Counted from the first letter of the stretch, positions 1-14,011 are shown. The stretch is 15,000 nucleotides of DNA from Deinococcus aerius (GCF_002897375.1 NZ_BFAG01000026.1:1-15000), one strand, 5' to 3'. Notes: generated from the letters alone by a model not told the origin. Numbers and translations: made by a program.

Positions 1-548
<548 letters not shown>

Positions 549-552
549 AGTC

Positions 553-590
553 AGTGGGTGGTGGCCTGTTCCACGGACCACTCACCACTT
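553..590. terminator. Possible bidirectional terminator between ftsH and mscS
   Basis: The 47-base gap between the convergent stop codons holds an imperfect inverted repeat. GGTGGTGG (557-564) pairs with CCAC-T-CACC (578-586, one bulged T), and AGT (553-555) pairs with ACT (587-589). There is no real T-tract on either side, so termination here may be Rho-dependent or weak. Its position between convergent genes is the main support. Confidence 0.3.
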
Positions 591-595
591 CCCAC

Positions 596-1783
596 TTACG
601 GCTGCAATTCCTCCTCCGGGTCGCGGGTGGTGCCGGGCCTGACGGGTGCCCGGGTGCGGTCCTGCTCCCGGCGCGGGTCGCGGCCCTCCAGCTCCTCGCG
701 GGTGAGCTTGATCTCGATGGGGGCGCCGCCCAGCGTGATCGTGCGCTGGGGAAAGGGAATCTCGATCCCGGCCTGATCCATGGCGATCTTGATGCGGCGG
801 TTGAACTCGCGCCCCACGGCGTACTGGCTCTTGGGCTGCACCTTGAAGAGGGCGCGCAGGGTCACGCCGTCCGGGGCGAGCTGCGTCACGCCCTGCATCT
901 CGGGCTCCTCCAGGAAGTAGTGCGACCACTCGGGGTCGGCGTACAGCTCCTTGCTCACCGCCTCCAGCACCCGCAGCGCCTCGTTGACGTTGGCGGCGTA
1001 GGTCACAGCGACCTCGGCGACCACCCGCGACCAGTCCTTGCTGCTCACGCTGACGGTTTGAATCTGCCCGTTGGGGATGATGTGCAGGGTGCCGTCCAGT
1101 GCCCGCAGCGCCGTCACCCGCAGGTTCAGGCGCTCGACGCCGCCGCTCAGGCCCCCGTTGTTGATGGTGATTACGTCACCGATCCCGTACTGATCCTCCA
1201 GCAGGATGAAGAAGCCGGTGAACACGTCCTTGATCAGGCTCTGGGCGCCGAAACCCACTGCCAGGCCGAAGACCGACACGCCCGCGAGGAGGCTGGAGGC
1301 GTCCACCCCCAGTGCCTGAAGGCCCGCGATCAGGCTGATGATCACCACGACGGCCTTGAGGGTGCTCTCGACCACGCCCTTGAGGGTCTGCACCCGCACG
1401 CTGCGGCGGTTGAACTCCTCCTCGGCGACGATCCGGCCACTCAGCGCCCCGATCAGGTTCCAGGCGATGAGCGCGAGGGCCAGGATGACCAGGACCTGCC
1501 CCGCACTGTTGCGAAAGCCCTGCACGATGTCTTGGCCCAGGTCGAACAGCACGGGCACGCCCGGCAGATACACGACGTGGGTGGCGACCGCCAGCCAGGA
1601 GACGGCGACCGTCAGCAGCCACAGCCACTTCAGGCCGGTCAGCAGGGGGCGGCGCACGTAGGGTTCCAGCATGCGCAACACCACCCGCCCGAAGCGGTAC
1701 AGGGCGTAGGCGACGAGCAGCGTGAGCCCCAGGCCCAACCAGACCTGGGGTTTTTGCAGTTGAAAGGTCAGTCCGTCCAGCAT
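596..1783 (-). CDS. MscS-family small-conductance mechanosensitive channel
   Basis: A 395-residue integral membrane protein. Hydrophobic segments lie at about residues 13-36, 51-72, 95-115 and 142-157, followed by the pore-lining helix at about 164-199. That helix region, GVDASSLLAGVSVFGLAVGF through QSLIKDVFTGFFILLED and GIGDVI, is the MscS signature (small residues packed for the pore, then the beta-domain entry). The soluble C-terminal vestibule domain follows (NNGGLSGGVERLNLRVTALR, then PNGQI). The last 30 residues are charged and Pro/Arg-rich, probably disordered. Such channels open under membrane tension to release osmolytes on hypo-osmotic shock. With five predicted segments it resembles the larger YbdG/YnaI-like members more than three-segment E. 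coli MscS. The ATG is preceded by AGAGG and a G-run. It lies 48 bases after plsX and is probably the last gene of the NYN-plsX unit. No gene symbol is given because the MscS paralogue is uncertain. Confidence 0.93.
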   Translation of the reverse strand: MLDGLTFQLQKPQVWLGLGLTLLVAYALYRFGRVVLRMLEPYVRRPLLTGLKWLWLLTVAVSWLAVATHVVYLPGVPVLFDLGQDIVQGFRNSAGQVLVILALALIAWNLIGALSGRIVAEEEFNRRSVRVQTLKGVVESTLKAVVVIISLIAGLQALGVDASSLLAGVSVFGLAVGFGAQSLIKDVFTGFFILLEDQYGIGDVITINNGGLSGGVERLNLRVTALRALDGTLHIIPNGQIQTVSVSSKDWSRVVAEVAVTYAANVNEALRVLEAVSKELYADPEWSHYFLEEPEMQGVTQLAPDGVTLRALFKVQPKSQYAVGREFNRRIKIAMDQAGIEIPFPQRTITLGGAPIEIKLTREELEGRDPRREQDRTRAPVRPGTTRDPEEELQP

Positions 1784-1831
1784 TCCCCCAGCCTCTCATG
1801 AGAAGGTGAGGAAGGCGAGAACGTCTGGGGT

Positions 1832-2864
1832 TTACCCGGCCTGCGGCGCCAGGGCTCCTTCCAGCCGCTCGATCAACTTGGCCTCATGGGCACGCGAGGC
1901 CCGCAGCAGGGCGTTCTTGACCGCCCGGGCGTCGGCGCTCCCGTGGCCGATAAAGGCCAGGCCGCGCACGCCGAGCAGGATGCTCGCCCCGTAGGTGCTG
2001 GGGTCCATCCGCTCGGCGAGCCCGCGCAGGGCGCCACGGACGAGGAGGCCGCCCACCTTGGTCCTCAGGTTGCCCCCCAGCGCGTCGCGCACCCAGCCGA
2101 ACAGCACCTTGGCCTCGCCCTCCGCGAGCTTGAGGACCACGTTGCCGGTAAAACCGTCCGTCACGACGATGTCGGTGGTGCCCTGGAAGATGTCGCGGCC
2201 CTCGACGTTGCCGCGAAAGTGGATGCCCTTTCCGTTCAGCTCCCGCAGCAGGGCGTGCGCCTCCAGCACGAGCTGGCTCCCCTTGTGGTCCTCCTCGCCG
2301 ATGGAGAGCAGGCCGACCGTCGGGTCCGTCTTGTCCTCCACGACCCGCAGGTAGACCGTGGCGAGCCGGGCCCACTGGGCGAGGTACCCCGGCTTCACGT
2401 CCGCGTTCGCGCCCACGTCGAGCAGGGTGACAAAGCCCTTCTTGCTGGGCAGGTGCGTGAGGATCGCGGGCCGGTCCACCCCCCTCAGCCGCCCGAGGGT
2501 CAGGAGTGCCGAGGCCATCGTGGCGCCGCTGTGCCCCATGCTGACGGCGGCGGCGGCCTTGCCCTCCTTCACCAGGCGGGTGCAGACGTTGATGCTGGCC
2601 CCGGTGCGGCTGCGGACATCGCTGGCGTGCTCGTCCATCCCGATCACATCGGGGGCGTCCACCACCCGCAGGGGCAGGCTGGCGCTCCCGGCGTGCTTGC
2701 CGAGTTCGGCGTGCAGGGCCACCCGCGGCCCCACGAGCAGCACGGGCACCCCGGCGCGGGCGGCCTGCACGGCACCCTCCACGTTGGGGGCCGCCCCGTG
2801 GTCCCCGCCGACCGCGTCGAGGGCGATGGGCAGCGTCGTGTCGGGCGTCGCCGGGGCGGCTGCC

Positions 2865-2875
<11 letters not shown>
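1832..2875 (-). CDS. plsX: Phosphate acyltransferase PlsX
   Basis: A 347-residue protein of normal PlsX length. It makes acyl-phosphate from acyl-ACP and phosphate, the acyl donor for PlsY in the first step of bacterial phospholipid synthesis; it is a peripheral membrane enzyme. Family blocks seen are IALDAVGGDHGAAPNVEGA near residue 17, TRTGASI/MGHSGATMA-like motifs in the middle, DVGANADVKP, and NVEGRDIFQGTTDIVVTDGF followed by TGNVVLK in the second half. The N-terminal 14 residues are Ala/Pro/Thr-rich and outside the conserved fold. The ATG lies inside the end of the upstream NYN gene (11-base overlap), so translation is likely coupled and the pair co-transcribed. It is not linked here to fabH or rpmF, common partners elsewhere. 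Confidence 0.97.
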
Positions 2876-3449
<574 letters not shown>

Positions 3450-3502
3450 CTGTCCTGACCTTTCATACGCCGGGCTTCCTTTGCTGACCGGCGGACACCT
3501 CC

Positions 3503-3527
3503 AGAATACGGGGGCCGGGCAGGGCCC

Positions 3528-3531
<4 letters not shown>
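3503..3531 (-). promoter_or_regulatory. Sigma70-type promoter for the NYN-plsX-mscS unit
   Basis: On the minus strand, TTGAGG (3531-3526) and TATTCT (3508-3503) are separated by exactly 17 bases. They match TTGACA and TATAAT at 4 of 6 and 5 of 6 positions. The -35 box overlaps the TGA stop of the upstream DUF309 gene. Transcription would start about 45 bases before the NYN start codon, leaving room for the AGGA ribosome site. This is the best classical promoter seen in the window. Confidence 0.6.
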
Positions 3532-3875
<344 letters not shown>

Positions 3876-3881
3876 ACCCGC

Positions 3882-3887
3882 AGGCTA
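3882..3887 (-). promoter_or_regulatory. Leaderless-type -10 box for the DUF309 gene
   Basis: On the minus strand TAGCCT is followed by six bases (GCGGGT) and then the ATG at 3875. TANNNT at this distance would start transcription at or next to the A of the start codon, the leaderless arrangement common in Deinococcus. No convincing -35 box is present 16-19 bases upstream. Confidence 0.55.
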
Positions 3888-3957
3888 CCCCCAGGAGCGA
3901 TGAAAGGCGCGTTAGCCTCTGTCCATCTCGTCCCTATCCTCCCCCACGTGCGGGCGG

Positions 3958-3963
3958 TAGACT
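3958..3963 (+). promoter_or_regulatory. Leaderless-type -10 box for trxA
   Basis: TAGACT is followed by GCATTC and then the trxA ATG at 3970, again a six-base spacing with no Shine-Dalgarno sequence. No -35 hexamer is recognisable. The 94-base gap 3876-3969 therefore holds two divergent leaderless promoters and little else. Confidence 0.6.
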
Positions 3964-3969
3964 GCATTC

Positions 3970-4305
3970 ATGAAGCCTATAGAACTCACCGACAGCAACT
4001 TCCAGAGCGAGACCGCTCAGGGCCTCACGCTGGTCGACTTCTGGGCCCCCTGGTGTGGGCCGTGCCGCATCATCGCCCCCGTGATCGAGGAACTCGCCGG
4101 GCAGTACGAGGGCCGCGTCAAGGTCGCCAAGCTCAATGTGGACGACAACCCAACGGTCTCCGGCCAGTTCCGCGTCATGAGCATCCCCACCATGATCCTC
4201 TTCAAGGACGGCCAGCCCGTCGAGGGCATGGTCGGCGCCCAGCCCAAGCGGGCCTTCGAGGCGCTGCTCGACAAGTACGCGCCCACCCCTGCCGCCGCCA
4301 ACTGA
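3970..4305 (+). CDS. trxA: Thioredoxin
   Basis: A 111-residue single-domain thioredoxin, slightly longer than the usual 105-109 because of an Ala/Pro-rich tail (TPAAAN). The redox-active WCGPC is at residues 28-32 with C29 and C32. The buried Asp (D23, in LVDFWAPWC) and the cis-proline (P73, in SIPT) that completes the active site are present, and the GxxP-like C-terminal segment is GAQPKRAFEALL. It reduces disulfides in cytosolic partners such as ribonucleotide reductase, peroxiredoxins and methionine sulfoxide reductases, and is recycled by thioredoxin reductase. The start is fixed by the TAGACT box six bases upstream and by alignment of the first strand. It is followed by a hairpin terminator and is probably monocistronic. 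Confidence 0.97.
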   Translation: MKPIELTDSNFQSETAQGLTLVDFWAPWCGPCRIIAPVIEELAGQYEGRVKVAKLNVDDNPTVSGQFRVMSIPTMILFKDGQPVEGMVGAQPKRAFEALLDKYAPTPAAAN

Positions 4306-4320
4306 ACCTCCCGCACCGAA

Positions 4321-4347
4321 AGGGCCGCCTCTCCCCGGGGCGGCTCT
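4321..4347. terminator. Bidirectional hairpin terminator between trxA and the RBBP9-like gene
   Basis: A nine-pair stem (4321-4329 with 4339-4347, including one G-T wobble) has core GCCGCC/GGCGGC and a nine-base loop. It lies between convergent stop codons at 4305 and 4357. The plus-strand side is followed by a T-rich stretch (TCTTCTCCTGTT); the minus-strand side by CTTTC. It can serve both genes. Confidence 0.65.
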
Positions 4348-4354
4348 TCTCCTG

Positions 4355-4927
4355 TTAAAAGCGCGTGATCTCTGGCGGGGTCCAGGCGTGCAACACCTCC
4401 GAGAGCAGCACCTCGCCCTCGGGCCACTCGCCGTGCCCACTCGCCACATTGATATGCCCGGCCTCGCCCGCCGTGATGAACTCTGCCCCCCAGGCCTCCG
4501 CGAAGGTCTGCGCCCGCTCGAAGCTCACGTAGGGATCGTTCCCGCTGACGACGACCAGGGCCGGAAAGGGCAGCGGGTCGAGCGGCACGGGGGCGAGCCG
4601 GAGGACGGCGGGGGCCAGGTTTGCCATGTCGGACTGCTCGGCATCGGTCGGGCTGACGAGCAGGGCACCCTTCACCCGCTCGTTCCCGCCGTACAGCCGA
4701 GCCCAGTGGACGATGGTGAGCACCCCACATGAGTGCCCGACGAGGACGAGGTCGCTGGGCGTCGCCTCGATGACCTGCTGAAGGCGGGCCGCCCAAGCCC
4801 CCGGTGTTGGCGTCTCCGGGTCGTCCTGCCGCACGCGAGCCGCACCAAACTGCTGGGTCCAGCGCGTCTGCCAGTGGTCCGGGCCGCTGTCGCCGAGGCC
4901 GGGGACGATCACGAGGGTGGGGGTCAT
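4355..4927 (-). CDS. RBBP9/YdeN-family alpha/beta serine hydrolase
   Basis: A 190-residue single-domain hydrolase. The first strand TLVIVPGLGDSGPDHWQ (residues 4-20) is diagnostic of the RBBP9/YdeN family. The nucleophile elbow GHSCG puts Ser at S66, followed by VSGNDPYVSFERA with the acid D131 and AGHINVASGHGEWPEG with the base H158, so the complete triad is present. Natural substrates of the bacterial members are not established. I place the start at ATG 4927 rather than an upstream ATG at 4996. The extra 23 residues are unlike the family, would overlap the divergent methyltransferase, and the shorter start has TATCCT exactly six bases upstream. The gene is convergent with trxA and shares its terminator. 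Confidence 0.9.
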   Translation of the reverse strand: MTPTLVIVPGLGDSGPDHWQTRWTQQFGAARVRQDDPETPTPGAWAARLQQVIEATPSDLVLVGHSCGVLTIVHWARLYGGNERVKGALLVSPTDAEQSDMANLAPAVLRLAPVPLDPLPFPALVVVSGNDPYVSFERAQTFAEAWGAEFITAGEAGHINVASGHGEWPEGEVLLSEVLHAWTPPEITRF

Positions 4928-4933
4928 GGGTTC

Positions 4934-4939
4934 AGGATA
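4934..4939 (-). promoter_or_regulatory. Leaderless-type -10 box for the RBBP9-like gene
   Basis: On the minus strand TATCCT is followed by GAACCC and the ATG at 4927, the same six-base spacing as for trxA and DUF309. No ribosome binding site lies in between. It decides the start of the hydrolase gene. Confidence 0.6.
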
Positions 4940-4988
4940 AGCCTGTTGCCGGACGTTTCGGGGGCCACTCGCCGCGATCATTGGGGAG

Positions 4989-5744
4989 ATGCACAACGCA
5001 GAGTTTCACCATCCCCGACTGGTCCAGGTGTACGACGCGCAGTGTCGCTGGGGCGCCGATGATGACTTCTTTCTCTCGCTGGCAGAGGGGATATCACACG
5101 CCCGCATCCTTGACCTGGGCTGCGGCACGGGTCGGCTGACAGTGGCTCTTGCCTCAGCCGGACACGCGGTCACGGGCCTAGACCCTGCGCACGCCTCCCT
5201 GCAAGCCGCGCAGCGTAAGCCTGGCGCGGAGAAAGTGACATGGATCGCAGGCAAAGCCGCCGACGCCCCCACAGCCGCTTTCGATCTCGCCCTGATGACC
5301 AGCCATGTCGCTCAATTCCTGATGGGTGACGGCGAATGGGCCGACGCTCTCGCCAATCTTCACCGTGCCCTGGCCCCCGGTGGCCGCCTCGTCTTTGATA
5401 CCCGCGATCCACAAAACCGCGTGTGGGAAGTCTGGGCTGCGGACCCCAGCAAGGACCACTACCGCCTGCCGGATGAGTCAGGCGTGGAAGTCTGGACCGA
5501 GGTTACCAAGGTGGAGGAAGGTGAACCAAGCGGGCCTCTCGTCACTTTCGTTCATCACTACACCTTCACGGACTCCCCAGAGGAACTCCTTTCACGCTCC
5601 ACCCTCTGCTTCCGACCTGAAAAAACGCTGCGCTCGTCGCTGGAAGCTGCCGGGTTTGAAATCGAACACATCTTCGGCGGATGGCACCGTGAACCCGCCG
5701 GGCAGGGGGACGGCGAGTTGATTGTGGTGGCGCGGGCCAAATAG
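4989..5744 (+). CDS. Class I SAM-dependent methyltransferase
   Basis: A 251-residue protein with a complete class I methyltransferase fold. Motif I is ARILDLGCGTGRLTVALA (about residues 38-55), and the acidic residue that binds the ribose of S-adenosylmethionine is D65 in VTGLDPAHA. Motif III/IV is FDLALMTSHVAQFL and the post-motif strand is ALAPGGRLVFDTRDP. The C-terminal half (HHYTF, LCFRPEKTLRSSLEAAGF) is typical of small-molecule methyltransferases of the ubiE/tellurite-resistance-like clan, but the substrate cannot be inferred. ATG 4989 has GGGGAG directly abutting it, which is closer than ideal, and no leaderless box, so initiation is unclear. Sampled stretches (5521-5640) are about 57-58% GC, lower than a sampled neighbouring line (4501-4560, 67%), suggesting a more recently acquired or less expressed gene. 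Confidence 0.88.
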   Translation: MHNAEFHHPRLVQVYDAQCRWGADDDFFLSLAEGISHARILDLGCGTGRLTVALASAGHAVTGLDPAHASLQAAQRKPGAEKVTWIAGKAADAPTAAFDLALMTSHVAQFLMGDGEWADALANLHRALAPGGRLVFDTRDPQNRVWEVWAADPSKDHYRLPDESGVEVWTEVTKVEEGEPSGPLVTFVHHYTFTDSPEELLSRSTLCFRPEKTLRSSLEAAGFEIEHIFGGWHREPAGQGDGELIVVARAK

Positions 5745-5765
5745 AAAAACCCCGCCGAAGCGGGG
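5745..5765 (-). terminator. Intrinsic terminator of the ribosomal/rpoA operon
   Basis: Read on the minus strand, CCCCGC-TTCG-GCGGGG is a perfect six-pair stem with the extra-stable TTCG tetraloop, followed directly by TTTTT (5749-5745). It begins 18 bases after the rplQ stop codon. On the plus strand the stem has no T-tract, so it does not serve the methyltransferase gene that ends at 5744. Confidence 0.9.
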
Positions 5766-5783
5766 CCTGGGGCACGTCTGGAA

Positions 5784-6134
<351 letters not shown>

Positions 6135-6157
6135 GGGGGTCTCCTTGGGGGGCGCAG

Positions 6158-6180
6158 GCGCGGGCGAGGCTCACCCGCGC
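6158..6180 (-). promoter_or_regulatory. GC-rich hairpin between rpoA and rplQ
   Basis: GCGCGGG (6158-6164) and CCCGCGC (6174-6180) form a seven-pair perfect stem, extended by a G-U pair in the minus-strand RNA, with a loop of 7-9 bases. It occupies most of the gap and ends about 24 bases before the rplQ start. There is no T-tract, so it is more likely an mRNA-stability or translation element than a terminator. Function not shown. Confidence 0.4.
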
Positions 6181-6187
6181 GCTGGGG

Positions 6188-7186
<999 letters not shown>

Positions 7187-7197
7187 TGGGGCCTCCG

Positions 7198-7818
<621 letters not shown>

Positions 7819-7961
7819 GTGTTAACTCTCCTTGCGGTGCGCGCCGACTGGGGCACGGCACCGGGTCTGCGGCCCTCTGGTGCCCGCCTCCTCGCCGGTG
7901 GTGCGGCTCTCTCACGGGGAGGTGGGGCGGAAGCGGGACAGGTGGGCGCGCGCAGTGCGCT
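7819..7961 (-). promoter_or_regulatory. Structured rpsK-rpsD intergenic leader
   Basis: This 143-base gap is unusually long for the block, where most joins are under 15 bases. GGCACC/GGTGCC (7857-7862 with 7879-7884) can form a six-pair helix extended by GGG/CCC (7863-7865 with 7873-7875), leaving a three-base bulge. The competing helix GGGCAC/GTGCCC (7851-7856 with 7880-7885) uses the same 3' arm, so the two exclude each other. A GCGC-ACT-GCGC hairpin lies next to the rpsK stop. I see no -10/-35 pair. An S4-responsive leader is an inference from gene order only. Confidence 0.45.
7916..7946 (+). other. G-quadruplex motif before rpsD
   Basis: On the plus strand four G-tracts (7916-7919, 7924-7927, 7935-7937, 7944-7946) are separated by loops of 4, 7 and 6 bases. 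This meets the G3+N1-7 rule. It lies on the template strand of rpsD, between the rpsK stop and the rpsD hairpin. Formation in the cell is not shown. Confidence 0.5.
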
Positions 7962-8741
<780 letters not shown>

Positions 8742-8743
8742 GT

Positions 8744-8884
<141 letters not shown>

Positions 8885-8900
8885 TGACCCATCATGGTCA
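8885..8900 (-). repeat. Inverted repeat upstream of rpmJ
   Basis: TGACC and GGTCA form a perfect five-pair arm around a six-base centre, in the 106-base gap between infA and rpmJ (8858-8963). The gap also contains a short CCCCA-CCCG-TGGGG hairpin but no convincing promoter. Too short to assign a role. Confidence 0.3.
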
Positions 8901-8963
8901 CGCGCCCGGCAGCGCTCGACCCCCCACGGGTGGGGAATCTGTTGGGTACCTGCGCCCGGTGAT

Positions 8964-9221
<258 letters not shown>

Positions 9222-9231
9222 GCAACCTCCA

Positions 9232-9246
9232 GGCTTGATACAAGCC
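9232..9246 (-). repeat. Perfect inverted repeat just upstream of the infA ribosome site
   Basis: GGCTTG and CAAGCC flank a three-base centre, directly before the GGAGG of infA. In RNA it would form a six-pair hairpin adjacent to the ribosome site; in DNA it could be an operator. No family can be assigned. Confidence 0.4.
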
Positions 9247-9253
9247 AAAGGGG

Positions 9254-9283
9254 AAGTTAGCACGGGGGCCGGGCGGGCGGCAA
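9254..9283 (-). promoter_or_regulatory. Candidate internal promoter for infA
   Basis: On the minus strand TTGCCG (9283-9278) and TAACTT (9259-9254) are separated by 18 bases. The match to sigma70 is moderate (4 of 6 and 3 of 6). It lies immediately after the adk-infA hairpin and would give a leader of about 25-30 bases that contains the inverted repeat and the ribosome site. Confidence 0.35.
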
Positions 9284-9285
9284 GA

Positions 9286-9313
9286 GGAGCGGGAACACAC
9301 TTCCTCCCGCTCC
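9286..9313 (-). terminator. Hairpin after adk, possible attenuator
   Basis: GGAGCGGGA (9286-9294) pairs perfectly with TCCCGCTCC (9305-9313), extended by a G-U pair in minus-strand RNA, with an eight-base loop. It starts 15 bases after the adk stop codon. The following bases TCTTGCC are only weakly T-rich, so it may pause or partially terminate, or protect the upstream mRNA end. Confidence 0.4.
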
Positions 9314-9328
9314 CCGGGGCCTGGACGC

Positions 9329-9922
<594 letters not shown>

Positions 9923-9944
9923 CGCTCCTCCTGTTGGGATGTAC

Positions 9945-9950
9945 AGCATA
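9945..9950 (-). promoter_or_regulatory. Candidate -10 box for adk
   Basis: TATGCT on the minus strand matches TATAAT at four positions and lies 22 bases before the adk ATG, which would leave a short leader with the AGGAGG site. No -35 box is recognisable. It is proposed because adk follows a strong terminator and needs a start site unless readthrough is sufficient. The rest of the 149-base gap 9923-10071 holds the terminator and a GGGCAG/CTGCCC inverted repeat. Confidence 0.3.
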
Positions 9951-10029
9951 GGGCCAGGGCAGCCCGGTGGGGACCGTCCTGCCCAGCCTTGTTCCCCCTG
10001 GGGTGACGATGGAATAGGGGGGAGACAGC

Positions 10030-10058
10030 AAAAACCGCCCACCACGGGGGTGAGCGGT
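10030..10058 (-). terminator. Strong intrinsic terminator between secY and adk
   Basis: On the minus strand ACCGCTCACC pairs with GGTGGGCGGT over ten positions (one T-G wobble) around a five-base loop (CCCGT). It runs straight into a T-tract (10034-10030). It begins 14 bases after the secY stop codon. It has every feature of a Rho-independent terminator, although it lies inside the ribosomal block. Confidence 0.85.
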
Positions 10059-10071
10059 CCAAGAAGGCGCG

Positions 10072-11400
<1,329 letters not shown>

Positions 11401-11401
11401 G

Positions 11402-13508
<2,107 letters not shown>

Positions 13509-13572
13509 GACTGTCCTCCTTCATTCCTTAAGTCGTGAACCGCCTTGGGTTCCGAGGTCAGGTCTAGATGCG

Positions 13573-13974
13573 TTACCAGAGGACGCAGATAACTTCGCCG
13601 CCGACGCCCTGCTTGCGGGCCTCGCGGTCGGGCAGCAGGCCCTTGGAGGTCGAGACGACCGCCAGGCCCAGGCCGCGCTGGATGCGGGGCAGGTTCTCGG
13701 CGCTCACGTACGCGCGGCGGCCGGGACGGCTGACACGCTCGATGTGCTTGATGACCTGCTCACGCTTGGCGCCGTACTTCAGGGTGAGGCGCAGCACGTC
13801 GAACTTCTGGCCCTCGGGCCGGATGCGCTCGGCGGAGGCCACGTAGCCCTCCTGCACGAGCAGCCGGGCGAGCTGCTCCTTGAACTTGGAGGCCGGGATG
13901 TCGACGCTCTCCTTGTAGGTGCGCGTCGCGTTGCGAATGCGCGTGAGCATGTCGGCGATGGGATCACTCAGCAT
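13573..13974 (-). CDS. rpsH: 30S ribosomal protein S8
   Basis: A 133-residue primary binder of the 16S central domain. It starts MLSDPIADMLTRIRNATRTY and includes DIPASKFKEQLARLLVQEGY, LTLKYGAKREQVIKHIERVS, PGRRAYVSAENLPRIQRGLG and LAVVSTSKGLLPDREA, ending GEVICVLW. In E. coli S8 also represses this operon; the unusual 177-base region just upstream may be relevant but is not similar by eye to the known S8 site. The frame is open to 14046, but ATG 13974 has GGAGG five bases upstream and the family start. Confidence 0.98.
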   Translation of the reverse strand: MLSDPIADMLTRIRNATRTYKESVDIPASKFKEQLARLLVQEGYVASAERIRPEGQKFDVLRLTLKYGAKREQVIKHIERVSRPGRRAYVSAENLPRIQRGLGLAVVSTSKGLLPDREARKQGVGGEVICVLW

Positions 13975-13983
13975 GATGCCTCC

Positions 13984-14011
13984 GGGGGCACGGGGGCCCC
14001 GGGCGGGGGGG
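13984..14011 (+). other. Compact G-quadruplex motif immediately upstream of rpsH
   Basis: On the plus strand G5, G5, G3 and G7 tracts (13984-13988, 13992-13996, 14001-14003, 14005-14011) are separated by loops of 3, 4 and 1 bases. This is a strong G3+N1-7 match. It lies on the template strand, beginning 10 bases from the rpsH start codon and overlapping the complement of its GGAGG region. The mRNA carries the matching C-tracts. Confidence 0.65.

Noticed and set aside
3488..3527. A G-quadruplex in the G-rich stretch before the DUF309 stop
   Set aside because: Only three qualifying G-tracts (GGGGG, GGG, GGG) occur within loop limits; the fourth is missing. The same applies to 9264-9280 and 6135-6164.
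4928..4996. Longer start for the RBBP9-like hydrolase
   Set aside because: The added residues do not resemble the family, overlap the divergent gene and lie across the -10 box.
5745..5765. The hairpin after the methyltransferase as a terminator for that gene
   Set aside because: The T-tract exists only on the minus strand; on the plus strand the stem is preceded by A residues and followed by CCTGGGG.
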